Source of the DNA: an uncultured Atopobiaceae bacterium
GTDB taxonomy: Bacteria; Actinomycetota; Coriobacteriia; Coriobacteriales; Atopobiaceae
Direction of reading: 5' to 3'
Assembly: GCA_900770865.1 (NCBI GenBank)
Contig: CAAGLU010000375.1
Span: 1 to 8,674, forward strand
Length of the DNA stretch: 8,674 nucleotides
The first letter of the stretch is position 1. Every line of letters starts with the position of its first letter. The position numbers and the translations under genes were made by a program. This document shows, one piece after another, positions 1 to 5,805 of the stretch. The notes below the pieces were generated by a model that saw only the letters and a program-made list of their open reading frames with translations, was not told the origin of the DNA and did not search any database.

Positions 1-146
1 CTCGCGACAACCCGCGGGTTGTGGATAAGGGGCCCCAACGTACGGACTGGTGAGGTGCCGTCCTTGAGGGCGTCCTCGGTCATCTCGAGTGCGCGCTCGA
101 CGCCATAGCAGGCTCCGGCCTCGCGGGCCACCTCAACCGTTGCCAT
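1..146 (-). CDS. ispH: 4-hydroxy-3-methylbut-2-enyl diphosphate reductase (IspH/LytB), N-terminal part only
   Basis: This is the 5' end of a gene that leaves the window at base 1; only about 48 codons are visible. IspH is the last enzyme of the MEP isoprenoid pathway and reduces HMBPP to IPP and DMAPP with a [4Fe-4S] cluster. The visible protein starts MATVEVAREAGACYGVERAL. The motif GACYGVERA matches the family's N-terminal G-x-C-x-G-V-x-RA block, whose cysteine (C13 here) is the first cluster ligand. It is followed by LGPLIHNPRVV, matching the conserved GPLIHNP block with a substrate-contacting histidine. The ATG at 146-144 has a strong GGGGAGG ribosome site about 8 nt upstream, inside the end of plsC, and lies 2 nt beyond the plsC stop, so it is probably translationally coupled. 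Family assignment is firm; the rest of the protein cannot be checked. Confidence 0.93.
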   Translation of the reverse strand, partial: MATVEVAREAGACYGVERALEMTEDALKDGTSPVRTLGPLIHNPRVVA

Positions 147-148
147 GG

Positions 149-904
149 CTACATCCTCCCCGGGTGCTCTTCGCGAAGCTCATCGCGCAAGGCATAGACG
201 GCGTCCATGCCGGCCTTCGACATGGCGGCAAGTTGGGCCTTCCTGCCCTTGGCGTCTAGGGAGTCCCAGGTGATGGGGTCTCCCGCCTTGAGCCACACAC
301 GAGAGAAGTGGTGCAGGTGGCTGCCGCGCTTTGTGATGTCGCGCGCGCCCACGATGGCCACCGGCTGGACCGGTGCATGGCCAAGCTGCGCCATAAGCGA
401 GTACCCCTCATGGATGGTCACGGGCTCGTCGTCGCTCTTGATGCGGGTACCTTCGGGGAAGATGAGGACGCACTCGCCGCGGTCAAGGGCCGCCTTGGCG
501 CGACGGACAGATTTCATGTCGGCGGTGCCGCGTTGCACGGGAATTGCGCCCACGCGGGTGAAGAACCACGTGACCACCGGAGACTTGTCGAACTCGCTCT
601 TGTAGATGGTACGCACGCGAATGCCGTGCAGCCACAGCTGCACGATTATGATCACGGGATCGAGCATCGAGCCGTGGTTCATGACGAGGACGCGTGGGGT
701 TTTGTCGTCGACAAGCTTCTCCTTGTCCTCAACGCTCCAGCGCCAACGGAACTGCGTCCATGCCATGCACGCGTAGACGGCAATGCCGAGAAACACGCGC
801 GCCGGCAGCGGGAAGTTACGCATGCCCGTATCGAAGTAGTCGTCGAAGCTGTTGCCATGGAAGGCACGCAGGCGCTTCTCGGGCGCCTTCTTCTGCGCGC
901 TCAC
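149..904 (-). CDS. plsC: 1-acyl-sn-glycerol-3-phosphate acyltransferase family protein (PlsC-like)
   Basis: The 251-residue protein belongs to the PlsC/LPLAT family, which transfers an acyl chain to lysophosphatidic acid to make phosphatidic acid at the inner face of the membrane. The acyltransferase motifs are all present: NHGSMLD at 76-82 (catalytic H77 and D82 of the HX4D box), GAIPVQR at 119-125, FPEGTR at 149-154 (glycerol-phosphate binding), and VQPVAIVG near 179-186. A hydrophobic segment at about 33-50 before the catalytic box is the likely membrane anchor. The start is GTG at 904, overlapping the cmk TGA by 4 bases (GTGA), with GGGAGG 6 nt upstream. A PlsC homologue next to cmk is a common bacterial arrangement. 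The exact acyl acceptor cannot be read from sequence; PlsC activity is the family default. Confidence 0.93.
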   Translation of the reverse strand: MSAQKKAPEKRLRAFHGNSFDDYFDTGMRNFPLPARVFLGIAVYACMAWTQFRWRWSVEDKEKLVDDKTPRVLVMNHGSMLDPVIIIVQLWLHGIRVRTIYKSEFDKSPVVTWFFTRVGAIPVQRGTADMKSVRRAKAALDRGECVLIFPEGTRIKSDDEPVTIHEGYSLMAQLGHAPVQPVAIVGARDITKRGSHLHHFSRVWLKAGDPITWDSLDAKGRKAQLAAMSKAGMDAVYALRDELREEHPGRM

Positions 905-1611
905 GAACGGCCTCCCGCAAGCATGGCCTCAAGCCTGGGATCAAGTGCGCAGATGGCGGCAACGACCTCGTCGACGCCTATCGAGGATGAGTCGATGTGG
1001 TGCGCGTCCGGCGCCGGCTTGAGAGGGGCGGTCTTTCTCGTCGAGTCAAGCTGGTCGCGGCGGTTGAGGTCTGCGAGGATGCGCTCGACCTCGGCGGGAT
1101 CTGCCGTTGCGTTGGCGTCCTTGGCGGCGTCTCCACCCTCGCGCTGCACGGCACGGCGCAGGGCTCGCGCGGCGGGGTCTGCCGTGAGGAAGACCTTCAC
1201 GTCCGCCTTGGGGAAGACAACGGTGCCAATGTCTCTGCCCTCGGCAACAACGTCGCCCGTCTCGCCGTAGGCACGCTGGAGGTCGACCATGGCGGTGCGT
1301 ACCTCGGGGATGGCCGAGACTGCGGAGACGTTGCGGTCAACCTCTGGCGTTCGAATCTCGGCGGTGACGTCACGGCCATTGGCGGTGACGGTCTGGCCGG
1401 CAGGCGAGGTGCCAAAGGCGATGGTGATCGTACGCGCAACCTGCGTCACTGCCACCGCGTCTGCCGGGTCGACGCCCTGGCGCAGGCACTCGGCGGTGAC
1501 GGAGCGATACATGGCACCCGTGTCGAGGTAGGTGAGGTGGCACCTCTCGGCGATTGCGTGGGCAACGGTAGACTTACCGGACCCGGCGGGTCCGTCGATG
1601 GCTACGATCAT
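901..1611 (-). CDS. cmk: (d)CMP kinase
   Basis: Cytidylate kinase phosphorylates CMP and dCMP with ATP, feeding CTP/dCTP pools in the cytoplasm. The 236-residue length is close to the usual 220-230. Visible elements are the P-loop GPAGSGKST at 7-15, the LDTGAMYR nucleotide-binding block at 29-36, the CMP-binding segment VVAEGRDIGTVVFP at 121-134, and the lid/catalytic region LNRRDQLDSTRKTAPL at 182-197 with the conserved Arg/Asp pattern. ATG at 1611 overlaps the preceding stop as ATGA and has a purine-rich GGAAAGGAAGG ribosome site just upstream. The gene sits between a histidine phosphatase gene and plsC; all three are coupled by 4-base overlaps. No key motif is missing. Confidence 0.96.
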   Translation of the reverse strand: MIVAIDGPAGSGKSTVAHAIAERCHLTYLDTGAMYRSVTAECLRQGVDPADAVAVTQVARTITIAFGTSPAGQTVTANGRDVTAEIRTPEVDRNVSAVSAIPEVRTAMVDLQRAYGETGDVVAEGRDIGTVVFPKADVKVFLTADPAARALRRAVQREGGDAAKDANATADPAEVERILADLNRRDQLDSTRKTAPLKPAPDAHHIDSSSIGVDEVVAAICALDPRLEAMLAGGRS

Positions 1612-2294
1612 GCGTCCTTCCTTTCCGAGACGCCCCAGATGTCCCTGAGGTCGTATGGGTTTGGCTTGGTCGAGCGAGCTATCACCTCGTCGGGGGTGAG
1701 GTTGAACCCGCCAAGGTAGAAGCTCTTCCCGTTACAGGTGTAATACGCCGAGCACACGTTTGCTAGATGGACGTTCCAGAAGCGGTCATACGGTACATCG
1801 TACATGGCGGCAATGAGGATGCGCGAGAAGCCCCCGTGGGTGACAAGGGCGGTTCTTCCGGCAAGTGGCCTCAGCTCGTCCATGAGGTGGTTGGCGCGGG
1901 CGGTCGCGTGCTCGAAGGACTCCGCCCCCCGTGCGGGAAGCGAGTGCCCGTGCTCGTCAAGCGGCCAGGGAAACTGAGTAGGGCCAGAGTTGCTCGCCTC
2001 GAAGCGTGTGCCTTCCAGCTCGCCAAAGTCAAGCTCCACAAGGTCATCGTCAACGCGGACGGGAATGCCCAGGCGCTCCCCTGCCTCCTCGGCAAGGTTG
2101 CGGCAGCGCGAGAGGGGCGAGCACCAGATGCGCTCGGGGGCAAAGGCCACCAGGGCGTCCGCGCCATGCTCGCGCTGCCTCTCGCCACGCTGGGTGAGAG
2201 GGACGTCCCTCCTTCCCGAGAAGAAGTGCTCGGTGTTCGCGGGCGTCTCGGGATGCCTCATGACAAGGATCCGCTGCCTCATGCCAAAGTCCAC
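1608..2294 (-). CDS. histidine phosphatase family protein (phosphoglycerate mutase-like)
   Basis: The protein is about 228 residues and belongs to the branch-1 histidine phosphatase superfamily, in which an N-terminal histidine becomes phosphorylated during catalysis. With the GTG start at 2294, the catalytic block is LVMRHPET with H14, followed by GRRDVPLTQRGERQ, SPLSR at 59-63, ELDFGELEG at 87-95 (acidic general-acid region), and LVTHGGFSR with the second histidine at 153. The usual RHG is RHP here. I chose GTG at 2294 because AGGGAGAGG lies 9 nt upstream and the start falls 1 nt after the previous stop; ATG at 2282 (MRQRILV) is the alternative. The reading frame stays open further upstream, but that part overlaps the pseudouridine synthase gene. 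The substrate is unknown: phosphoglycerate, alpha-ribazole phosphate and other phosphomonoesters are used in this family. A 30-residue C-terminal extension lies beyond the core. Confidence 0.88.
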   Translation of the reverse strand: MDFGMRQRILVMRHPETPANTEHFFSGRRDVPLTQRGERQREHGADALVAFAPERIWCSPLSRCRNLAEEAGERLGIPVRVDDDLVELDFGELEGTRFEASNSGPTQFPWPLDEHGHSLPARGAESFEHATARANHLMDELRPLAGRTALVTHGGFSRILIAAMYDVPYDRFWNVHLANVCSAYYTCNGKSFYLGGFNLTPDEVIARSTKPNPYDLRDIWGVSERKDA

Positions 2295-2295
2295 G

Positions 2296-3132
2296 CTAGT
2301 CGTCCTCTCCCTGTGCGCCGGCATGCCCGGCGCATATCTCCTCGATGGCCGCAATCTCCCGGGGCGTGAGCTCGCGCCAGGAACCCTCGTCAACGCCCGT
2401 GAGGGAGAGCGGCCCAAAGGCATCGCGGTGGAGGCGCAAGACCTTGTGCCCTACCGCCTGCATCATCTTCTTGACCTGGTGCTTCCTGCCCTCGTGGATG
2501 GTGAGTCCTACGACCGCATTGGGCTCTCCCCCACCCGTGCGTCCGGCTCCGTGCGGGGCAACAACCGAGTAGAGGGGGTCGCCCTTCGCAAGGAGCGTTG
2601 CCCCGGCAGGCGACGCGGGACCGTCCTCGAGCATGACGCCGCGCCTCAGGCGCTCGAGATCATGCGCCGAGGGGGTGCCAGAGACCAGCGCCACGTAGTG
2701 CTTCTCGACATGGCGCGAGGGATGGAGCAGGTCCTGTCCCACGTTGCCGTTGGTAGTGAAGAGAAGAAGGCCCGTCGTGTCCATGTCGAGGCGCCCAACT
2801 GGGAAGAGCCCCGGGAAGCGGTCTGTGGGAACAAGCTCTGCCACGGTGTGTCTGCCCTGGGGATCGCTCATGGTGGTGACGTAGCCCGTGGGCTTGTAGA
2901 GCATGAGGTAGCAGGGCCGCTCGAGTAGGTGGCACTCGATGCCGTCCACGCTTACCACATCGCTCATAGGGTCAACCTTGCTGCCGAGCTCAGTCACGAC
3001 CTCGCCGTTCACGCGCACACGGCCAGCAGTCATAAGCCGCTCGGCACCGCGCCTGCTGGCGACGCCGGCACGGGCGAGAAAACGCTGGAGGCGCATGGGG
3101 TAGAGCCCGTCCTCGCGTACGGGATTACTCAT
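2296..3132 (-). CDS. RsuA/RluB/RluE/RluF-family 16S/23S rRNA pseudouridine synthase (RluB-like)
   Basis: The protein converts a specific uridine in rRNA to pseudouridine. With the ATG at 3132 it has 278 residues. An N-terminal S4 RNA-binding domain begins at MRLQRFLARAGVASRRGAE (13-31). The catalytic domain has KPTGYVTT at about 80-87, GRLDMDTTGLLLFTTNG at 113-129 with catalytic aspartate D116, and IHEGRKHQVKKMMQAVGH near 213-230, the family's RKHQVRRM-type motif. The gene follows scpB and overlaps it by 8 bases (ATGAGTAA). The first conserved residue block begins at a second ATG, 3096, so the true start may be there (266 residues); I kept 3132 because of the overlap. An scpA-scpB-pseudouridine synthase order is widespread and usually labelled rluB, but RsuA-like 16S specificity cannot be excluded from sequence. 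Confidence 0.92.
   Translation of the reverse strand: MSNPVREDGLYPMRLQRFLARAGVASRRGAERLMTAGRVRVNGEVVTELGSKVDPMSDVVSVDGIECHLLERPCYLMLYKPTGYVTTMSDPQGRHTVAELVPTDRFPGLFPVGRLDMDTTGLLLFTTNGNVGQDLLHPSRHVEKHYVALVSGTPSAHDLERLRRGVMLEDGPASPAGATLLAKGDPLYSVVAPHGAGRTGGGEPNAVVGLTIHEGRKHQVKKMMQAVGHKVLRLHRDAFGPLSLTGVDEGSWRELTPREIAAIEEICAGHAGAQGEDD
2304..2312 (-). promoter_or_regulatory. ribosome binding site deciding the histidine phosphatase start
   Basis: On the minus strand this reads AGGGAGAGG, 9 nt before the GTG at 2294. No comparably good site stands before the alternative ATG at 2282, which favours the GTG. Confidence 0.5.
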
Positions 3133-3853
3133 CGTCCGCGTCACCATCCATGGTGTCCTCGGGACCCGGCGCGTCCTCGAGAGCCTCGCCATCCTCGGTA
3201 CCTTCACCGTCGCCCAAGAGGTCACGCTCGTCATCGATATCGTCCGAGGCCTCCTCGAGCGTGGACTGCAACGAGCGGCCAGAGAGACGCTCGCGGATGA
3301 ACTGCTTGGACTGCTCGTCCGGAGCGAAGTCCTCGAGCGGCGGAAGGTCGCGGATGCTCCTCAGGCCAAAGCGCTCGAGGAAGGCCCGCGTGGTGCCAAA
3401 GAGCACCGCCTGGCCGTGCTCGGCGTCATGCCCCACCTCGCGCACCAGGCCCTTCTCGCGCAGGGACGCAATGACGCCGTCGGAGTTCACGCCGCGGATG
3501 GCACGCACTCCCTCACGAGAGACGGGCTGGTGGTACGCAATGACGGCGAGCGTTTCCAGCGCCGCCTGCGAGAGGCGCCGCTGGTCCCACGAGAGCACGT
3601 ACTCGGCCACCTGGTCGTGAAAAGCAGGGTGCGTGAAGAACCTCCAGCCACCTGCGACCTCGCGGAGCTGGAAGCCACGGTTTGCGTCTGCATACTCGGC
3701 CGAGAGTTCCGCAAGCGCCGAGGCCACGTCACCCGGCGCGGCGCCCGTGGCCTTTGCCAGGTCTGTTGCCGAGACGGAGTCATCGGACACGAGGAGCAGG
3801 GCCTCCAGGAGCCCCTTGAGCGAACCGTCCTCAAGCCTCTCGAGACCTGCCAT
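3125..3853 (-). CDS. scpB: segregation and condensation protein B (ScpB)
   Basis: ScpB is the dimeric winged-helix partner that binds the kleisin ScpA in the SMC-ScpAB condensin, which organises and segregates the chromosome. The 242-residue protein has two winged-helix domains, about 8-75 and 93-165. The second carries the family signature LSQAALETLAVIAYHQPVSR (94-113), then IRGVNSDGVIASL and the end block LFGTTRAFLERFGLRSIRDLP. After about residue 200 comes an acidic tail rich in Asp, Glu and Gly, so the protein is longer than the usual 180-200 residues. ATG at 3853 overlaps the scpA TGA by one base (TGATG) and is 7 nt from a GGGGGAGG site; a GTG immediately upstream (3856) would add one residue. 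scpA lies directly before it. Confidence 0.95.
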   Translation of the reverse strand: MAGLERLEDGSLKGLLEALLLVSDDSVSATDLAKATGAAPGDVASALAELSAEYADANRGFQLREVAGGWRFFTHPAFHDQVAEYVLSWDQRRLSQAALETLAVIAYHQPVSREGVRAIRGVNSDGVIASLREKGLVREVGHDAEHGQAVLFGTTRAFLERFGLRSIRDLPPLEDFAPDEQSKQFIRERLSGRSLQSTLEEASDDIDDERDLLGDGEGTEDGEALEDAPGPEDTMDGDADDE

Positions 3854-4773
3854 CACGCGTCCTCCCCCGAGTCATCTGCCTGCGCGCCTTCGTCCTCGTC
3901 TGCGACCAAGACGTCGCCAAAACCAAGCTCTTCCAGGTCCTGCTCGTCCACGCCCTGCTCCTCCAGCTCGTAGATGACCGACTCGTCCATCTCATAGGGA
4001 GTTGCCCCCTCCACGTGATCAAGCTCGATTTCGCCAAAGTTCCTCTCCTGGCGCATTCGAAGCTTGTCCCTATGGTAGAGGTCGAGCACGGCAAGGAAGT
4101 TTGCCACCACGACCTCGGGCTCGCTCGAGCCGTCGAGAAGCTCGGAGAACGTGAAGTGCCCACGCGAGCGCGCCAGGCGATCGACCGAGGCGACCGTGAG
4201 CGCAATGGGCAGCCGTTTGGGCGCGATGTGCTCGGATTCGAGCAGGAAGGTCTCGCGGTGGGCGTCGATGTCGGCGCAGATGACGGCAAGGCTTCTCAGC
4301 GTTATGCCCTCGAGGTAGTCAGGCATGAGTCCCAGGAACTCCGGATCCGGTCCCACGGTGCGCGGTACCATGCGAGACTCAGCCTCCATGCGGCTACCAA
4401 GCGCGGCGCCGGCATTCCGGAACTGCTTGTAGGTGATGAGTCGAGCGATAAGCACCTCGCGCGCCTCGTCGGGCGAGAGGCCCACGAGGTCGTCCTCCTC
4501 GTCCAGATCCTCCTCCCCAGCGTGCTGGGTGTGCGTGACGCCGCCCTCGGGGACAAGCGCCGCAGCCTTCATGTCCAGAAGCGTGGAGGCAACCAGCACA
4601 AAGTCGCTCGCAACGTCCAAGTCCAGGTCGCTCATGCGCTCGACCTCGGCAAGGTATTGGTCTGCCACCTCGGCAACCGAGATGGAGCCAATGGCCACCT
4701 TCTGCCTACTTACGAGCTGCAGAAGGAGGTCGAAGGGACCTGTGTACGCATCCGTCTTCACACGCCATGACAT
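3853..4773 (-). CDS. scpA: segregation and condensation protein A (ScpA, kleisin)
   Basis: ScpA is the kleisin that bridges the SMC heads and recruits ScpB. The 306-residue protein starts with the SMC-binding domain: TGPFDLLLQLVSRQKVAIGS at 11-30, then ISVAEVADQYL and ASTLLDMKAAALVP at 62-75. The C-terminal winged helix covers about 205-252, including VVVANFLAVLDLYHRDKLRM at 221-240 and FGEIEL. The family is usually near 250 residues. The excess here comes from an acidic loop at about 80-104 (EEDLDEEDD) and an acidic tail from about 261 to the end. ATG at 4773 gives MSWRVKTDAYTGPFD, which fits the family start; the ribosome site is weak (GGGGGC, 10 nt away), and the preceding stop is 6 nt upstream, so coupling with the protease gene is likely. 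Confidence 0.94.
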   Translation of the reverse strand: MSWRVKTDAYTGPFDLLLQLVSRQKVAIGSISVAEVADQYLAEVERMSDLDLDVASDFVLVASTLLDMKAAALVPEGGVTHTQHAGEEDLDEEDDLVGLSPDEAREVLIARLITYKQFRNAGAALGSRMEAESRMVPRTVGPDPEFLGLMPDYLEGITLRSLAVICADIDAHRETFLLESEHIAPKRLPIALTVASVDRLARSRGHFTFSELLDGSSEPEVVVANFLAVLDLYHRDKLRMRQERNFGEIELDHVEGATPYEMDESVIYELEEQGVDEQDLEELGFGDVLVADEDEGAQADDSGEDA

Positions 4774-4779
4774 ATGCCG

Positions 4780-5487
4780 CTATGCCCCCATGAGAAGGTC
4801 GAAGAGCGAGCCAGCCGTAGAGTCAAGGACCCAACCCAGTGGGTCAACGCCAAAAGCATACGGAATAAGGTAAAGGACCACGATGAGGATGGGCATGGCG
4901 TACTGCTGCACGCGGTAGTAGGCACGACGGGAGCGCTCGCTTCTAAAGAGAGGCGAGATGACCTTGGAGCCGTCAAGCGGGGGAAGCGGTATGAGGTTGA
5001 AGCACATGAGCATGAGATTCACGTAGACGTAAGTCGAGAGGATTGTGAGCACCCAATACGCCACGTTGTACCAGGGGTCAACGGCAAGCGTCCCGGAGGT
5101 GAGCCCCGAGTTGAAGCCCCAAAACGCGAGCCGCCACACGGCGGCACCCGCAAGCGCCTGGAGGAAGTTGCAGACAGGCCCCGCAAGCGCCACCAGCGCC
5201 TCGTCGCGGTTGCGCGTCTTGGGGTCGAAGTTCATGGGGTTATAGGGCACCGGTTTGGCGTAGGCAAAGATGGGCCCGCCAAAGGCGCCCATGATGAGCG
5301 GCAGGATGACGGAGCCAAAGGGGTCAATGTGCGCGGCGGGGTTCAGCGTGAGTCGTCCGGCGCGTTTTGCCGTAGGGTCGCCCAGCCTATTGGCCATCCA
5401 GCCGTGAGCCACCTCGTGCGGGATGGCGGAGAGCATGACAAGCCCAACCGAGATGAGGATCGTGATGATGCGAGAGGTCGAGAACAC
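4780..5487 (-). CDS. site-2 protease family protein (M50 intramembrane zinc metallopeptidase)
   Basis: The 235-residue integral membrane protein belongs to the compact S2P group lacking a PDZ domain (YwhC-like). The zinc motif HEVAH is at 24-28 in the first hydrophobic segment, preceded by LVMLSAIP. The third ligand motif is NLIPLPPLDGSKV at 164-176, with D172 in the NxxPxPxLDG pattern. Other hydrophobic stretches are at about 59-77, 98-124, 140-163 and 197-212. ALAGPVCNFLQ at 100-110 matches the conserved AGP-N block of the family. The start is GTG at 5487, with AAAGGGG 6 nt upstream. M50 genes of this group often lie just before scpA in Gram-positive genomes. All catalytic residues are present, so it is probably active; the substrate is unknown. 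Confidence 0.9.
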   Translation of the reverse strand: MFSTSRIITILISVGLVMLSAIPHEVAHGWMANRLGDPTAKRAGRLTLNPAAHIDPFGSVILPLIMGAFGGPIFAYAKPVPYNPMNFDPKTRNRDEALVALAGPVCNFLQALAGAAVWRLAFWGFNSGLTSGTLAVDPWYNVAYWVLTILSTYVYVNLMLMCFNLIPLPPLDGSKVISPLFRSERSRRAYYRVQQYAMPILIVVLYLIPYAFGVDPLGWVLDSTAGSLFDLLMGA

Positions 5488-5505
5488 GTCACGCCCCTTT
5501 CTGGC

Positions 5506-5805
5506 CTAGATGCGGCAGGCAGCCCTTGCGAGCAGCCAGTCTATGACAAAGAGCGCAACCGCGACAAGGGCAAAGTCTCCCCTGAAGGCCCCACCCATGG
5601 GCGTGCGAAAGACAAGAAGCCCCGAGACGGACTGGGGCACCAAATTCGACACGAAGCCATTTACGTCGAGAAGCACCGTGTGAAGCGTACCCAGGTCGAG
5701 CGAGTCGACAACCACCAGCACGCAGAGCACCACGGCAAGCACACGCGCGACAAGCGCAACCGCGTTGAGGACTGCGCGCGCTCCCGTGCGCGAGGGGCTA
5801 GGCAT
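5506..5805 (-). CDS. small hypothetical membrane protein with two predicted helices
   Basis: I do not recognise this 99-residue protein. It begins MPSPSRTGARAVLNAV, followed by a strongly hydrophobic helix at about 11-34 (VALVARVLAVVLCVLVVV). A soluble or amphipathic middle of about 45 residues (LDLGTLHTVLLDVNGFVSN...) comes next, then a second hydrophobic helix at about 79-93 (FALVAVALFVIDWLLA) and a short basic end. There is no signal-peptidase site I trust. ATG at 5805 overlaps the ABC-F stop by 8 bases (ATGCCTAG), and the stop is 18 nt before the M50 start, so the position supports a real coupled gene. An upstream ATG at 5841 would add 12 residues overlapping the ABC-F gene and is less likely. 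Function unknown; proximity to an intramembrane protease permits only speculation that it is a partner or substrate. Confidence 0.72.
   Translation of the reverse strand: MPSPSRTGARAVLNAVALVARVLAVVLCVLVVVDSLDLGTLHTVLLDVNGFVSNLVPQSVSGLLVFRTPMGGAFRGDFALVAVALFVIDWLLARAACRI

Noticed and set aside
308..1270. Plus-strand open frame of 320 codons across plsC and cmk
   Set aside because: It is antisense to two genes with complete family motifs. High GC makes stops rare in the antisense frames.
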